Positions 1-8,101 of a DNA stretch of 64,000 nt are shown in pieces. The translations under genes and the position numbers were made by a program. The notes under the pieces are model-generated. The model searched no databases, was not told the DNA's origin, and saw nothing but the letters and a program-made list of their open reading frames with translations. Positions within the stretch are counted from its first letter, which is position 1. Each line of letters begins with the position of its first letter. The DNA comes from BOG-938 sp035524315 (GTDB lineage Bacteria > Pseudomonadota > Alphaproteobacteria > Caulobacterales > Caulobacteraceae). The stretch is from contig DATKPD010000083.1 of assembly GCA_035524315.1 (NCBI GenBank), forward strand, positions 1 through 64,000, read 5' to 3'.

Positions 1-626
1 TGCTGGCCGCTGGCGGCGGAGGCCAGCTTCTTGCGCAGCTTGCAGATGAACACGTCGATGATCTTCAATTCCGGCTCGTCCATCCCGCCGTACAGATGGT
101 TGAGGAACATTTCCTTGGTCAGGGTAGTGCCCTTGCGCAGAGAAAGCAGTTCGAGCATCTGATATTCCTTGCCGGTCAGATGCACGCGCGAGCCGTTCAC
201 TTCCACGGTCTTTGCGTCGAGATTGACCGTGATGTCCCCGGTCTTGATCACCGACTGAGCGTGGCCCTTGGAGCGACGGACCACCGCGTGGATGCGGGCG
301 ATCAACTCGTCCTTATGAAAGGGCTTGGTCATGTAGTCGTCGGCGCCGCCGGCGAAGGTCTTGACCTTGGTGTCGATTTCCGAAGTCCCGGAAAGGATCA
401 TCACCGGAGTGTTGATCTTACCCACCCGAAGCTGGCGCAACACATCCATCCCGGACATGTCAGGCAGGTTAAGGTCCAGTAGGATCAGGTCGTAGTCGTA
501 GATCTTGCCCAGATCGACGCCTTCTTCCCCCAAATCCGTCGTATAGACGTTGAAGCCTTCCGACTTAAGCATCAGCTCGATGCTTTGCGCTGTAGCGCTG
601 TCGTCTTCTATCAACAGAACGCGCAT
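1..626 (-). CDS. ctrA: Cell cycle response regulator CtrA (C-terminus outside window)
   Basis: OmpR-type response regulator, the master transcription factor of the Caulobacter cell cycle that activates flagellar class II genes and silences the origin. The translation starts MRVLLIEDDSATAQSIELM, with the acidic pair E8-D9-D10, the phospho-acceptor Asp in LILLDLNLPDMSG (about residue 51) and the conserved KPF motif near residue 104. The winged-helix DNA-binding domain follows, with the typical stretch LTGKEYQMLELLSLRKG. About 208 residues are visible; the family has about 231, so roughly 23 C-terminal residues lie to the left of the window. It is divergent from fliI, and the shared upstream region carries CtrA-box-like motifs, which fits autoregulation. 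Identification is very secure. Confidence 0.96.
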   Translation of the reverse strand, partial: MRVLLIEDDSATAQSIELMLKSEGFNVYTTDLGEEGVDLGKIYDYDLILLDLNLPDMSGMDVLRQLRVGKINTPVMILSGTSEIDTKVKTFAGGADDYMTKPFHKDELIARIHAVVRRSKGHAQSVIKTGDITVNLDAKTVEVNGSRVHLTGKEYQMLELLSLRKGTTLTKEMFLNHLYGGMDEPELKIIDVFICKLRKKLASAASGQ

Positions 627-713
627 TTGCCCCTCCCCGCACTACGGCGGTCGTCAACACGGAACGCTATTCCCACGCCCCATAAGTCGGGCCTCACTGT
701 GTGGGAGAGTTAA

Positions 714-728
714 TTTAAACTTGGTTAA
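714..728. promoter_or_regulatory. CtrA box-like motif in the ctrA/fliI intergenic region
   Basis: TTTA-N7-TTAA, one mismatch from the CtrA consensus TTAA-N7-TTAA; a further TTAA lies at 710-713. It sits about 90 bases upstream of ctrA, where an autoregulatory site is expected. I found no GANTC site between ctrA and fliI, unlike the classical Caulobacter ctrA P1 promoter. Binding is inferred from motif match only. Confidence 0.5.
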
Positions 729-797
729 TCTGAATAACTGGTTAGGGCGATTTGCAGATAAAGGGCAAGCGTCGCCAGGGCTCCTGCGACGAAAAAA

Positions 798-806
798 TTA
801 ACCATG
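798..806 (+). promoter_or_regulatory. CtrA half-box TTAACCATG upstream of fliI
   Basis: TTAACCATG is the strong half of the CtrA recognition sequence. It overlaps the first ATG in the fliI frame (804). If it works as a CtrA-activated -35 region, transcription would start near 835, downstream of that ATG. This supports the internal GTG at 918 as the fliI start. Confidence 0.45.
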
Positions 807-917
807 TTCGGCCAGCCTGTTGCGGTGAAGCTGATCGCCCGATCGGCCTGGCGCCAAGCTAATGCCGCGCTTGGGTTTTTTGGGTTTGCACGGCGCAAGC
901 GGCGGGGACTCCAGGAC

Positions 918-2258
918 GTGCAAAGTCTGCTGAACGCCATCGAGCGGATAGACCCCTTGACCGTTTCGGGCAGCGTGGCGGCCGTAAATGGATTGCTGAT
1001 CGAGGCGCGTGGCAGTCTGACGCGACTGGCCGTCGGCGCCCGGGCCGAGGTGGTTCGCCGGGGCGGCCTGCCGGCCCTGGCCGCCGAGGTGGTGGGCTTT
1101 CGCGACAGCCGCGCCCTTCTGATGCCGTTTGGTCCGCTGGAAGGCGTGGCGCCGGGGGCCGAGATAAGGATCTGCCCGGAAGGCGACGTGGTGCGGCCGA
1201 CCCTGGCTTGGCGCGGGCGTATCATCGACGCCTTCGGCGATCCGATCGACGGCAAGGGCCCGTTGCCCCAGGGACCGGCGGCCTATTCACTGCGCAGCCC
1301 TCCGCCGCCGGCGCACGCGCGCGGCCGGGTAGGCGCAAGGCTCGACCTGGGCGTGCGCGCGATGAACGCCTTCACCACCTGCTGCCGGGGCCAGAGGCTC
1401 GGCGTGTTCGCCGGCTCGGGCGTCGGCAAGTCGGTGCTGCTGTCGATGCTGGCCAAGGGCGCGGACTGCGACGCCGTTGTGGTCGGCCTGATCGGCGAGC
1501 GAGGCCGCGAGGTGCGCGAGTTTATCGAGGAGACCCTGGGCGCGGAGGGACTGAAGCGCGCCGTGGTAGTGGTCGCCACCTCCGATGAGCCCGCGCTCAA
1601 GCGACGCCAGGCGGCGTTCATGACCATGGCCGTCGCCGAATACCTGCGCGACCAGGACCAGGAAGTGCTGTGCCTGATGGACAGCGTGACCCGCTTCGCC
1701 ATGGCGCAGCGCGAGATCGGTCTGGCTGCGGGCGAACCTCCGACCACCAAGGGCTATACGCCGACCGTGTTCACCGAACTGCCCAAGCTGCTCGAACGCG
1801 CCGGCCCAGGCCCCGTGCGGCCCGATGGCACCGAATCCGGACCGATCACCGGCCTGTTCACGGTGCTGGTCGACGGCGACGACCACAACGAGCCGATCGC
1901 CGACGCGGTGCGCGGCATCCTGGACGGCCACATCGTGATGGAGCGCGCCATCGCCGAGCGCGGACGCTTCCCCGCGATCAATGTGCTGCGTTCCATTTCG
2001 CGCACCCTGCCGGGCTGCCAGACGCCCGCCGAGCGGCCGATCGTGTCGGAGGCCCGACAGGTGCTGGCCGCCTACGCCAATATGGAAGAGTTGATCCGCA
2101 TCGGCGCCTATCGTGCGGGGGCCGATCCCCAGATCGACCGCGCCATCCGGCTCAACCCCGCGCTGGAGGCGTTTTTACGCCAGGACAAGGATGAGCGGAC
2201 TACGCTGGACCAGGGCTTCGCCGCCCTGGCGCAGATTCTGGCCGGAGATAAGGCGTGA
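918..2258 (+). CDS. fliI: Flagellar export apparatus ATPase FliI
   Basis: Cytoplasmic ATPase of the flagellar type III export gate, related to F1-beta. Visible motifs are the Walker A GSGVGKS, the segment GERGREVREFIEE, the Walker B region LCLMDSVTRFAMAQREIG, and the export-ATPase signature EPPTTKGYTP. The GTG at 918 was chosen: it has GGGGA nine bases upstream and gives 446 residues, close to the usual length of about 445. An upstream ATG at 804 would add 38 residues without recognisable similarity, has no Shine-Dalgarno and lies inside a CtrA-type site. The gene overlaps fliJ by four bases (GTGA), so the two are translationally coupled. Family assignment is certain; the start is likely. Confidence 0.95.
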   Translation: MQSLLNAIERIDPLTVSGSVAAVNGLLIEARGSLTRLAVGARAEVVRRGGLPALAAEVVGFRDSRALLMPFGPLEGVAPGAEIRICPEGDVVRPTLAWRGRIIDAFGDPIDGKGPLPQGPAAYSLRSPPPPAHARGRVGARLDLGVRAMNAFTTCCRGQRLGVFAGSGVGKSVLLSMLAKGADCDAVVVGLIGERGREVREFIEETLGAEGLKRAVVVVATSDEPALKRRQAAFMTMAVAEYLRDQDQEVLCLMDSVTRFAMAQREIGLAAGEPPTTKGYTPTVFTELPKLLERAGPGPVRPDGTESGPITGLFTVLVDGDDHNEPIADAVRGILDGHIVMERAIAERGRFPAINVLRSISRTLPGCQTPAERPIVSEARQVLAAYANMEELIRIGAYRAGADPQIDRAIRLNPALEAFLRQDKDERTTLDQGFAALAQILAGDKA

Positions 2259-2665
2259 AGAGCGCGAAATCCCTGATCCGCATCTCCAACCACGAGGTCG
2301 AGACGCGCCAGAAGCGTCTGGCCGGGCTGGTCGAGGCTCGGATGGCCGCCGAGATGAAGCTGGTCATGCTCGAGGCTGAGGCAGTCTCCGAGAACGCCCA
2401 CGCCGCCAAGGACGCCGAGGCGGGCTTCTACCGCATCGGCTTCCTGCAGGGCTGGCGCATGCGGCGCGACGCGGCCAAGGCGGCGATCGAGACGGCCCGC
2501 GCCGAGGAGGCGGGCGCACGCGAAGCGCTGACTCAGGCGTTCGAGGAGCTGAAGAAGTACGAACAAGTGCTCGAAATGGCCCGGGTGGCGGAGGCCCTGG
2601 AGGACGCCCGCCGCGAGACCGCGGCTCTGGACGAGCTGGGCTTGCGGCGTTCGCAGGCGCGCTGA
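2255..2665 (+). CDS. fliJ: Flagellar export chaperone FliJ
   Basis: Small soluble coiled-coil protein of 136 residues that works with FliI in flagellar protein export, like the gamma stalk of F1. The sequence is rich in Glu, Ala, Lys and Arg with heptad-like spacing over nearly the whole length (for example the stretch EALTQAFEELKKYEQVLEM) and has no membrane segment. It starts with GTG inside the fliI stop codon region (GTGA overlap), which is the standard fliI-fliJ arrangement. The length fits the family. Sequence conservation in FliJ is low, so the call rests on position, size and coiled-coil character together. Confidence 0.88.
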   Translation: MKSAKSLIRISNHEVETRQKRLAGLVEARMAAEMKLVMLEAEAVSENAHAAKDAEAGFYRIGFLQGWRMRRDAAKAAIETARAEEAGAREALTQAFEELKKYEQVLEMARVAEALEDARRETAALDELGLRRSQAR

Positions 2666-2782
2666 TTCGGCGCCCGCAGATCAAGCGACTTGTCGGGCCG
2701 ACGCCGAAACTTCACAAATCCGCCGACTCCAACCTTGGCCTTCTGCGTTAAGAAATTCGCGCCTTAGGACCTTCAGACATCG

Positions 2783-3454
2783 ATGAGAACGATCGCCGTC
2801 ATCGGCCGTAAAGGCGGGAGCGGAAAGACGACTGTAGCGGTGCACCTGGCCATCGGCCTGCATCTGCGCGGCCGCACGACCGCCCTGGTCGATACCGATC
2901 CGCAGTGGTCGTCCGTCGAGGTCTTCAGAGGCCGCACTAGCCCGGGCCCCTCGGTGGTCCCGGCCGAAGCCGGCAAGCTTTTTCCTGTTCAGGTCAATCT
3001 GGTGCGCGACGGCGTCCAGGCGATCGTGATCGACACGCCCGCGGTGCTGGAGGAGGACACGGCCCAGGCGGTCGTGATCGCTGATCTGGCGCTCCTGGTG
3101 GTGCGTCCGAGCTTCCTCGATCTTGCCGCGGCGGTGCGCACCAGCGATATTATTCGCCGGCTGCGCAAGCCCGGTATCGTGGTGCTCAACCAGGCGCCCT
3201 CAGCACGCGGAGCCATCGAATCTCAGGCGGTAGTCAAAGCTAGCGAGGCGCTCAAGCTCCTGCGCCTGCCGGTGGCCCCAGTGGTCATCCGCGGCCGCGC
3301 CGCCTATCAGTCGGTGTTGGAAAGCGGCCGTTCGGCCGAGGAGTTGTCCGGCGATCTGGTGGCGGCTCAGGAGATGAAGGCCTTCTGCGACTTTGTCGAT
3401 CGCTTCGCCTTCGCCCCCCGCCGCAGCGTGGTCGCGATCGCGCAAGAACCTTAA
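2783..3454 (+). CDS. ParA/MinD-family P-loop ATPase
   Basis: A 223-residue ATPase with the deviant Walker A motif KGGSGKTT at residues 10-17 and the following switch segment VDTDPQWSS (about residues 37-45). Members of this family position plasmids, chromosomes, chemoreceptor clusters or flagella, or act as partition-like ATPases. It lies 117 bases after fliJ in the same direction and may be read from the same region. No ParB-like partner is adjacent, so a chromosome partition role is unlikely and a role in locating a polar structure is only a suggestion from context. It lacks the extended N-terminal HTH of plasmid ParA proteins. Confidence 0.82.
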   Translation: MRTIAVIGRKGGSGKTTVAVHLAIGLHLRGRTTALVDTDPQWSSVEVFRGRTSPGPSVVPAEAGKLFPVQVNLVRDGVQAIVIDTPAVLEEDTAQAVVIADLALLVVRPSFLDLAAAVRTSDIIRRLRKPGIVVLNQAPSARGAIESQAVVKASEALKLLRLPVAPVVIRGRAAYQSVLESGRSAEELSGDLVAAQEMKAFCDFVDRFAFAPRRSVVAIAQEP

Positions 3455-3477
3455 CCTCAGACCGGCCTATCGCCGGA

Positions 3478-3861
3478 TCAGGCGGGTGGCGGCGCCGGCG
3501 CGGGGCGAGGGGGGTTGACCGTCTCGGCGGCTTGCCGCAAGGCCGCCAGATCGTCGCTGATGCGGAAGATCGCCACGTAGAACTCGCAGAAGGCGCGCCA
3601 CAGCAGGGCCATGGCCGCCACGACCAGGAGGCCCGCCACCAGCACCGGCAGGGCCAGCAGCTTTTCCACCGCCGTCTCGCCGCGCATCAGGAAGCCGACG
3701 AAGGCCCCGATCACGCCGAAGCTCACCAGCAGGACCACGCCCAACCCGCTCCAATAGATCAGATGCACTACCGGCCCGGTGAGCAGGCGGTCAAAGGTGA
3801 GCAGATCCCAGAAGATGGCGCCGCCGACGCCCCGTTCGCGTGGTTGCTTGGCGTTGGCCAT
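3478..3861 (-). CDS. DUF4282-like membrane protein
   Basis: Predicted small inner-membrane protein of 127 residues. The region FWDLLTFDRLLTGPVVHLIYW followed by two hydrophobic segments (about residues 30-55 and 65-90) and an Arg/Cys-containing stretch after them matches the pattern of DUF4282 proteins, whose function is unknown. The C-terminus is Pro/Ala rich. The ATG at 3861 was chosen because the DUF-like similarity starts shortly after MANAKQPRERG; the frame stays open upstream to 4005, but that part is Arg-rich and looks non-coding. It ends 24 bases from the ParA-like gene and converges with it. Confidence 0.7.
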   Translation of the reverse strand: MANAKQPRERGVGGAIFWDLLTFDRLLTGPVVHLIYWSGLGVVLLVSFGVIGAFVGFLMRGETAVEKLLALPVLVAGLLVVAAMALLWRAFCEFYVAIFRISDDLAALRQAAETVNPPRPAPAPPPA

Positions 3862-4016
3862 GTCGGGTCCGAGGTCCTCGCGCGGGCGTGATCGGCCCTC
3901 GCTAGCAGCGCGCGCGTTCCGGCGCAACGGGCGAGGGGGCGCGGCGATGTCACACGGCCGAGGTTGCCGAGCGCCGCGCGCGTTCCTAGGTTGCCCAAGC
4001 ATCATAGGAGGCGCGC

Positions 4017-4439
4017 ATGATCCGTAAGGCCAAGGCTGTCTGGAAGGGAACCGGCAAGGACGGGACGGGGGCGCTGACCACCGACTCCACGGTGCTGTCG
4101 TCGACGCCCTACAGTTTCAAGACCCGCTTCGAGAGCGAGCCCGGCACCAATCCTGAGGAACTGATCGCAGCCGCCCACGCCGGCTGCTTCACCATGGCGC
4201 TGGCGTTCCAGCTGCAGGCGGCCGGCTTCGCCGCCACTGAGATGTCGACCGAGGCGGCGGTGTCGCTCTCGCCCGACGGGCAAGGCTTTAAGATCGACAA
4301 GTCGCACCTGACCCTGCGCGCTTCGATCCCCGGCATCGACGCGGCCAAGTTCGCCGAACTGGCGGGGGGCGCCGAAAAGAACTGCCCGGTTTCCAAGGTG
4401 CTTAACGCCGAGATCACGCTGGACGCGGCGCTGGTCTAG
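4017..4439 (+). CDS. OsmC-family peroxiredoxin (organic hydroperoxide reductase)
   Basis: Thiol peroxidase of 140 residues that reduces organic hydroperoxides in the cytoplasm. Both catalytic cysteines are present in the right context: C57 in AHAGCFTMAL and C123 in KNCPVSKVL. The N-terminal stretch KAKAVWKGTGKDGTGALTTDS is typical of the OsmC (rather than Ohr) branch. The start has GGAGG close upstream. The gene stands alone between a convergent unknown gene and an esterase, with no adjacent OhrR-type regulator, so its control cannot be read from the sequence. Confidence 0.9.
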   Translation: MIRKAKAVWKGTGKDGTGALTTDSTVLSSTPYSFKTRFESEPGTNPEELIAAAHAGCFTMALAFQLQAAGFAATEMSTEAAVSLSPDGQGFKIDKSHLTLRASIPGIDAAKFAELAGGAEKNCPVSKVLNAEITLDAALV

Positions 4440-4581
4440 GCACGCAGGGGCGCCTCGGCCGCGCCTTTGGCGATGGTCGAGGGCGCGCCGCTCAGGCCCG
4501 GATTTCCGCCACGATCTCGAATGAGCGCAGCGCGGAACTGCGCCGGGTGAACCAGGGCGACCGGCCGCGCGTATAGGGCTC

Positions 4582-5445
4582 ATGACCCGACGCGGCTTCG
4601 CCGGCGCTCTGGCGGGGACGGCAGCGCTGCTAGCCTCCGCCTGTTCGCCGCTCACCCTTTTCAATCGCTTCGCCCCGCGCGATCCCGCGCGCCAACCCGG
4701 GCAGGGCCTCGCCTATGGCGCCGACCCGCGCCAGCGCCTGGACCTCTACGCGCCCGAGGGCGGCGGGATGGGCCTGCCGGTGCTGGTGTTCTTCTATGGC
4801 GGCGGCTGGAACAGTGGGCGGCGGCAGGACTACGCCTGGGTCGGTCATAGCCTGGCGGCGCAGGGCTTTTTGGTGATCGTGCCGGACTACCGCCTGGCGC
4901 CGGCCCATCCCTATCCGGATTTCGTGCAGGACGGCGCGGCGGCCGTGCGATGGGCGCTGGATCATGCGGCCGCCTACGGCGGCGATCCGGACCGGCTGGC
5001 GATCTCCGGTCACTCGGCCGGCGCCTACATCGCGCTCCAACTGGCCATGGACCAGGCGTTCCTGCAGGCGGCGGGGGTCGATCCACGCCGCGTGCGCGCG
5101 GTGGCCGGCCTATCGGGGCCCTACGATTTCTATCCTTTCGTCTCACCCCTGGCGGTCGAGGCGTTCGGCCGTTGGCCCGATCCCAAGGCCACACAGCCGA
5201 TCAACCACGTCGGTCCCGGCCGCCCGCCGGCCTTCCTCGCCCACGGCGACGCCGACACGCTGGTCGAGCTGTCCAACACCTACAACCTATCCAAGGCCCT
5301 GCGCGCGGCGGGCGACGAAGTCGAAACCAAGATCTACCCCGGCGTGGACCATCCGGGCATGATCCTGGCCCTCTCGCCCGCCTTCCGCGGCAAGGCGCCG
5401 GTCCTGGCCGACATGACGTCGTTTCTGACTCGCCATCTGGCGTAG
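4582..5445 (+). CDS. Alpha/beta hydrolase, esterase-like lipoprotein
   Basis: Hydrolase of 287 residues of the hormone-sensitive-lipase/carboxylesterase type. Visible features are the oxyanion-hole motif FFYGGGWNSG (residues 70-79), the nucleophile elbow GHSAG (Ser145), a C-terminal Asp in HGDADTLVE and His in GVDHPGM. The N-terminus RRGFAGALAGTAALLASAC resembles a twin-arginine or lipoprotein signal, with Cys21 as a possible lipidated residue, so export is likely. The substrate cannot be told. It starts at an ATG 142 bases after the OsmC gene. Confidence 0.85.
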   Translation: MTRRGFAGALAGTAALLASACSPLTLFNRFAPRDPARQPGQGLAYGADPRQRLDLYAPEGGGMGLPVLVFFYGGGWNSGRRQDYAWVGHSLAAQGFLVIVPDYRLAPAHPYPDFVQDGAAAVRWALDHAAAYGGDPDRLAISGHSAGAYIALQLAMDQAFLQAAGVDPRRVRAVAGLSGPYDFYPFVSPLAVEAFGRWPDPKATQPINHVGPGRPPAFLAHGDADTLVELSNTYNLSKALRAAGDEVETKIYPGVDHPGMILALSPAFRGKAPVLADMTSFLTRHLA

Positions 5446-5498
5446 CCTGTCCGGCTCGCAATCTTGATGGAGACCGACCTGGTCTTGGCGCAAGCGGG

Positions 5499-6275
5499 CT
5501 ACCCCGTCTCGGCGCGCCAGGCCACATAGCCGGCCGTGGCGACCACCATGACGGCGAAGGCCTTTCGGGCGATGTCCGCATTCCCCTGCAGGGCGCGCGC
5601 GGCCGGTGCGCCGGCCAAGACGCCGACGAGGCCGCCGGCGACCAGGGCGGCGAATACCGGCCAGTCGACGAGGTTCGAGGCCGCGTAGCTGGCGCTGGTG
5701 GCTAAACCGAACAGGGTCACAGACACTAGGGACGACGCCGCGGCATGCGCCAGGGTCATGCCTGTCGCCGACATCAGCCCCGGCACGATGAGAAAGCCTC
5801 CGCCGATACCGAAAAATCCCGCGGCGAATCCTGTGGCCATCCCGACTGGCGCTAGTCTCAACGCCAGGCGCTGGTCCAGATGCACCGCTGGATCGCCCTC
5901 CGATCGCTTTGGCAGGAGCATGGATAGGCCGACCAGCGCCATCGCTAGTGCGAACCAGATCAGAAGGCTGTGGCCGTCCATTCGCTTGGCTAGATGCGCT
6001 CCCAGCAGGGAGCCGGCCAATCCCGCTCCGCCGAAGACCAGGGCGCACGGCCATTTCACGCGTCCTGTGCGCGCCTGGCTGGCCAAACCCATCGCTGCGT
6101 TTACCGCGACGGCGGCTGCCGAGGTGCCGATCGCGGTATGGGGATCATGAACGCCAACGAAATAGATCAGAAGCGGCGTCGCCAGCACTGAGCCGCCGCC
6201 GCCGAAGACGGTGAGCAGAAGCGCGACCAGCGCGCCGCTTAGCGCCGCCGCGGCAAGGGACAGTTCCAGCGGCAT
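5499..6275 (-). CDS. TauE/SafE-family sulfite/anion exporter
   Basis: Integral membrane protein of 258 residues with about seven to eight hydrophobic helices. It starts with the typical TauE stretch LVALLLTVFGGGGSVLATPLLIY and has an internal duplicate-like GFFGIGGGFLIVPGLM. The family exports sulfite or related sulfur anions. It is the last gene of a three-gene leftward unit (ArsR repressor, rhodanese, TauE) with only four bases after the rhodanese gene, opposite a divergent ETHE1-like dioxygenase. In such BigR operons it is thought to remove the sulfite produced by persulfide oxidation. Confidence 0.88.
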   Translation of the reverse strand: MPLELSLAAAALSGALVALLLTVFGGGGSVLATPLLIYFVGVHDPHTAIGTSAAAVAVNAAMGLASQARTGRVKWPCALVFGGAGLAGSLLGAHLAKRMDGHSLLIWFALAMALVGLSMLLPKRSEGDPAVHLDQRLALRLAPVGMATGFAAGFFGIGGGFLIVPGLMSATGMTLAHAAASSLVSVTLFGLATSASYAASNLVDWPVFAALVAGGLVGVLAGAPAARALQGNADIARKAFAVMVVATAGYVAWRAETG

Positions 6276-6279
6276 CGTC

Positions 6280-6810
6280 TCACGCGGTTCGCCGGTTCCA
6301 CGGCGCCAGGGCGAGCAGACGCGCCATGCCGCAGAAGCCGGACAAGCCAGCCATCACCAGCCCTGCGCCGATGAAGGCGGACACCCCGAGGAAGGCCGGA
6401 TTGACGAACGCGCCCAGCGCGACGCTGACCACCACCAAAAGGCCGATGGCGATCTGCACCTGTCGCATGAGCTCGAGCGGGGCGCCCTTGACCGCAGTCA
6501 CCGGCAAACCTGCGGCGGACCAGGCGTCCAGACCGCCTTCTAGAACATATGATGGGCCTTGGATGCGCGCGCCGAGGCGTTGGCAGTTCGCTGCCGTCCG
6601 CATGCCGGACCGACATGTGAACACGACGTCCTTGTCCGGCGCCAAGGCGAGATGAGCCTCGTCGAACGCCGAAAGCGGCCGTGAGATCGCGCCGCGGGCG
6701 TGTTGGCGAGCGAATTCGTCCGCTTCCCGGATGTCGATCAGCACGGCGCGGTTCGCGTTCAGGCGTTCAGCGACCTCTACCGGGGTCAGGGTCTTGAGTT
6801 GGGCGGTCAT
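6280..6810 (-). CDS. Rhodanese-DUF2892 fusion membrane protein
   Basis: Sulfurtransferase of 176 residues: an N-terminal rhodanese domain (about residues 6-105) with active-site loop CRSGMR (Cys66), then a DUF2892 unit with two membrane helices (about 120-165), the same architecture as E. coli YgaP. It would transfer sulfane sulfur at the membrane. Its start lies 44 bases inside the end of the upstream repressor gene, and it is followed almost directly by the TauE exporter, so the three are co-transcribed. The context points to persulfide handling. Confidence 0.9.
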   Translation of the reverse strand: MTAQLKTLTPVEVAERLNANRAVLIDIREADEFARQHARGAISRPLSAFDEAHLALAPDKDVVFTCRSGMRTAANCQRLGARIQGPSYVLEGGLDAWSAAGLPVTAVKGAPLELMRQVQIAIGLLVVVSVALGAFVNPAFLGVSAFIGAGLVMAGLSGFCGMARLLALAPWNRRTA

Positions 6811-7141
6811 GGATTTTCCTCATGTCGGCGGGGCAGAAGATCTCCGCGAGCGTCGCCACGACCTTGACGGCCGCCGGGTCCGCGATCCGGTACCAGATGG
6901 TCTGGCCTTCGCGGCGCGTGGCCACGACGCCGTCCTCTCGCAACACCGCCAGGTGCTGTGAGAGCGCGGACTGCGAGAGGCCGACCAGGGGCTGAAGCTG
7001 TCCCACCGACCGCTCTTCGCCCTCCGCCAACTGGCACAGGATCATCAGCCGGCGTTCGCTGCCCAGCACGCGCAGCAGATTTGCGGCCTCCGCGGCGCTC
7101 GCCTTGAACCGGGCGATGTCGATGTTCGCGAGATCAAACAT
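6767..7141 (-). CDS. ArsR-family repressor of the BigR/SqrR persulfide-sensing type
   Basis: Winged-helix regulator of 124 residues. The recognition helix region is GLSQSALSQHLAVLREDGVV. Cys36 in RLMILCQLAEGEE and Cys103 in EIFCPADM are spaced as the two redox cysteines of BigR/SqrR proteins, which form a polysulfide bridge when sulfide rises. It heads a leftward operon with the rhodanese and TauE genes and is divergent from the dioxygenase gene, so it probably represses both sides from the AT-rich intergenic region. The metal-sensing ArsR branch is less likely because no CxC metal motif is present. Confidence 0.88.
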   Translation of the reverse strand: MFDLANIDIARFKASAAEAANLLRVLGSERRLMILCQLAEGEERSVGQLQPLVGLSQSALSQHLAVLREDGVVATRREGQTIWYRIADPAAVKVVATLAEIFCPADMRKIHDRPTQDPDPGRGR

Positions 7142-7210
7142 GGAGCCTATATATAAGTTGTATCTAATTTAGCAAGCTATAATATACCTGCTGATCATTG
7201 GGAGACCGCC
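7142..7210. promoter_or_regulatory. AT-rich divergent promoter/operator of the sulfide module
   Basis: The 69-base spacer between the repressor and the dioxygenase is strikingly AT-rich in a GC-rich genome. It holds an odd palindrome CTAA-T-TTAG at 7164-7172 flanked by TATA-type stretches on both sides, suited to two divergent -10 regions. A BigR/SqrR-like dimer would be expected to bind here. The exact operator is not defined by the sequence. Confidence 0.55.
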
Positions 7211-8071
7211 ATGACCCCGCGCGTTCAAGTCTTTTTCGACCATGCCACCTCAACCGCGAGCTATCTGGTTTCGGACCCCGCGTCCGGTCAGGCGGCCATC
7301 ATCGATCCGGTGCTCGATTTCGAGCCGCGTACGGCCAAGCTGTCCACGGCTTCGGCCGATGCCATGCTGTCAGCGGCGTCGAGCCAGGGGTTGACCCCGG
7401 TCTATGTGCTGGAAACCCATGCCCACGCGGATCATCTCTCCGCCGCGGATTACATTCGTCGCCGTAGCGGCGCACAAGTGGCGATCGGGGCCCACATCAC
7501 GGACGTCCAGAAGATATTCATCCCGATGTTCGAAGCGGACGACGTTTCAGCCGACGGCGCCGCTTTCGATATTCTGCTGTCGGACGGTGACAGCCTGGCG
7601 TTGGGCGAGCTTTCGATCCGCGTGCTGCACACACCCGGCCACACGCCGGCCTGCGTGACCTATCTGATGGGCGACGCCGCCTTCGTGGGCGACACCCTGT
7701 TCATGCCCGACTACGGCACAGCGCGCGCCGACTTTCCCGGCGGCGACGCATCGCAACTCTACCATTCGATCCGCAAGATTCTCGCCCTGCCGCCGCGCAC
7801 GCGTATCTTTGTCGGCCACGACTATCTGCCAGCCGGCCGCGACGATTTTCGATGGGAGACGACCGTGGCCGAGGAACGATCGCGGAATATCCACGCGCGC
7901 GACGGCGTTTTGGAAGCCGCATTCGTTCAAATGCGCCGGACGCGCGACGCGACCCTCGCTGCGCCGACGCTGATACTGCCGGCGTTACAAGTGAATATCC
8001 GGGCTGGCGCCCTGCCGCCGCCCACACCCAGCGGCAGGGTGTTCCTCAAGCTGCCTGTGTCGCTGATCTGA
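7211..8071 (+). CDS. MBL-fold persulfide dioxygenase-like protein (ETHE1/Blh)
   Basis: Metallo-beta-lactamase-fold protein of 286 residues. The metal-binding motif is THAHADHLS (His70, His72, Asp74, His75), with further ligands in HTPGHTPACV (His144) and GDTLF (Asp161). The N-terminal FFDHATSTASYLVSDP is typical of the ETHE1/Blh group, which oxidises glutathione persulfide to sulfite using one iron. It has GGGAG upstream of the ATG and is divergent from the BigR-like repressor, the known arrangement for Blh proteins. Glyoxalase II is an alternative fold relative, but the context favours persulfide oxidation. Confidence 0.88.
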   Translation: MTPRVQVFFDHATSTASYLVSDPASGQAAIIDPVLDFEPRTAKLSTASADAMLSAASSQGLTPVYVLETHAHADHLSAADYIRRRSGAQVAIGAHITDVQKIFIPMFEADDVSADGAAFDILLSDGDSLALGELSIRVLHTPGHTPACVTYLMGDAAFVGDTLFMPDYGTARADFPGGDASQLYHSIRKILALPPRTRIFVGHDYLPAGRDDFRWETTVAEERSRNIHARDGVLEAAFVQMRRTRDATLAAPTLILPALQVNIRAGALPPPTPSGRVFLKLPVSLI

Positions 8072-8101
8072 AACAGGCGCTCGTGTCGTTCGACCGCGCG
8101 C

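Noticed and set aside
804..917. N-terminal extension of FliI from ATG 804
   Set aside because: No Shine-Dalgarno, no similarity to FliI in these 38 residues, and the ATG lies inside a CtrA-type site; GTG 918 fits better.
725..1255. Long minus-strand frame opposite fliI (and similar long frames opposite flhA, flbD, fliF, the TonB receptor and others)
   Set aside because: High GC content makes long antisense frames common. Their translations are Arg/Gly/His-rich without motifs, while the opposite strand carries certain genes.
3454..3480. Short hairpin CCGGC-CTATC-GCCGG between the ParA-like and DUF4282 genes as a terminator
   Set aside because: Only five base pairs and no T-run on either strand.
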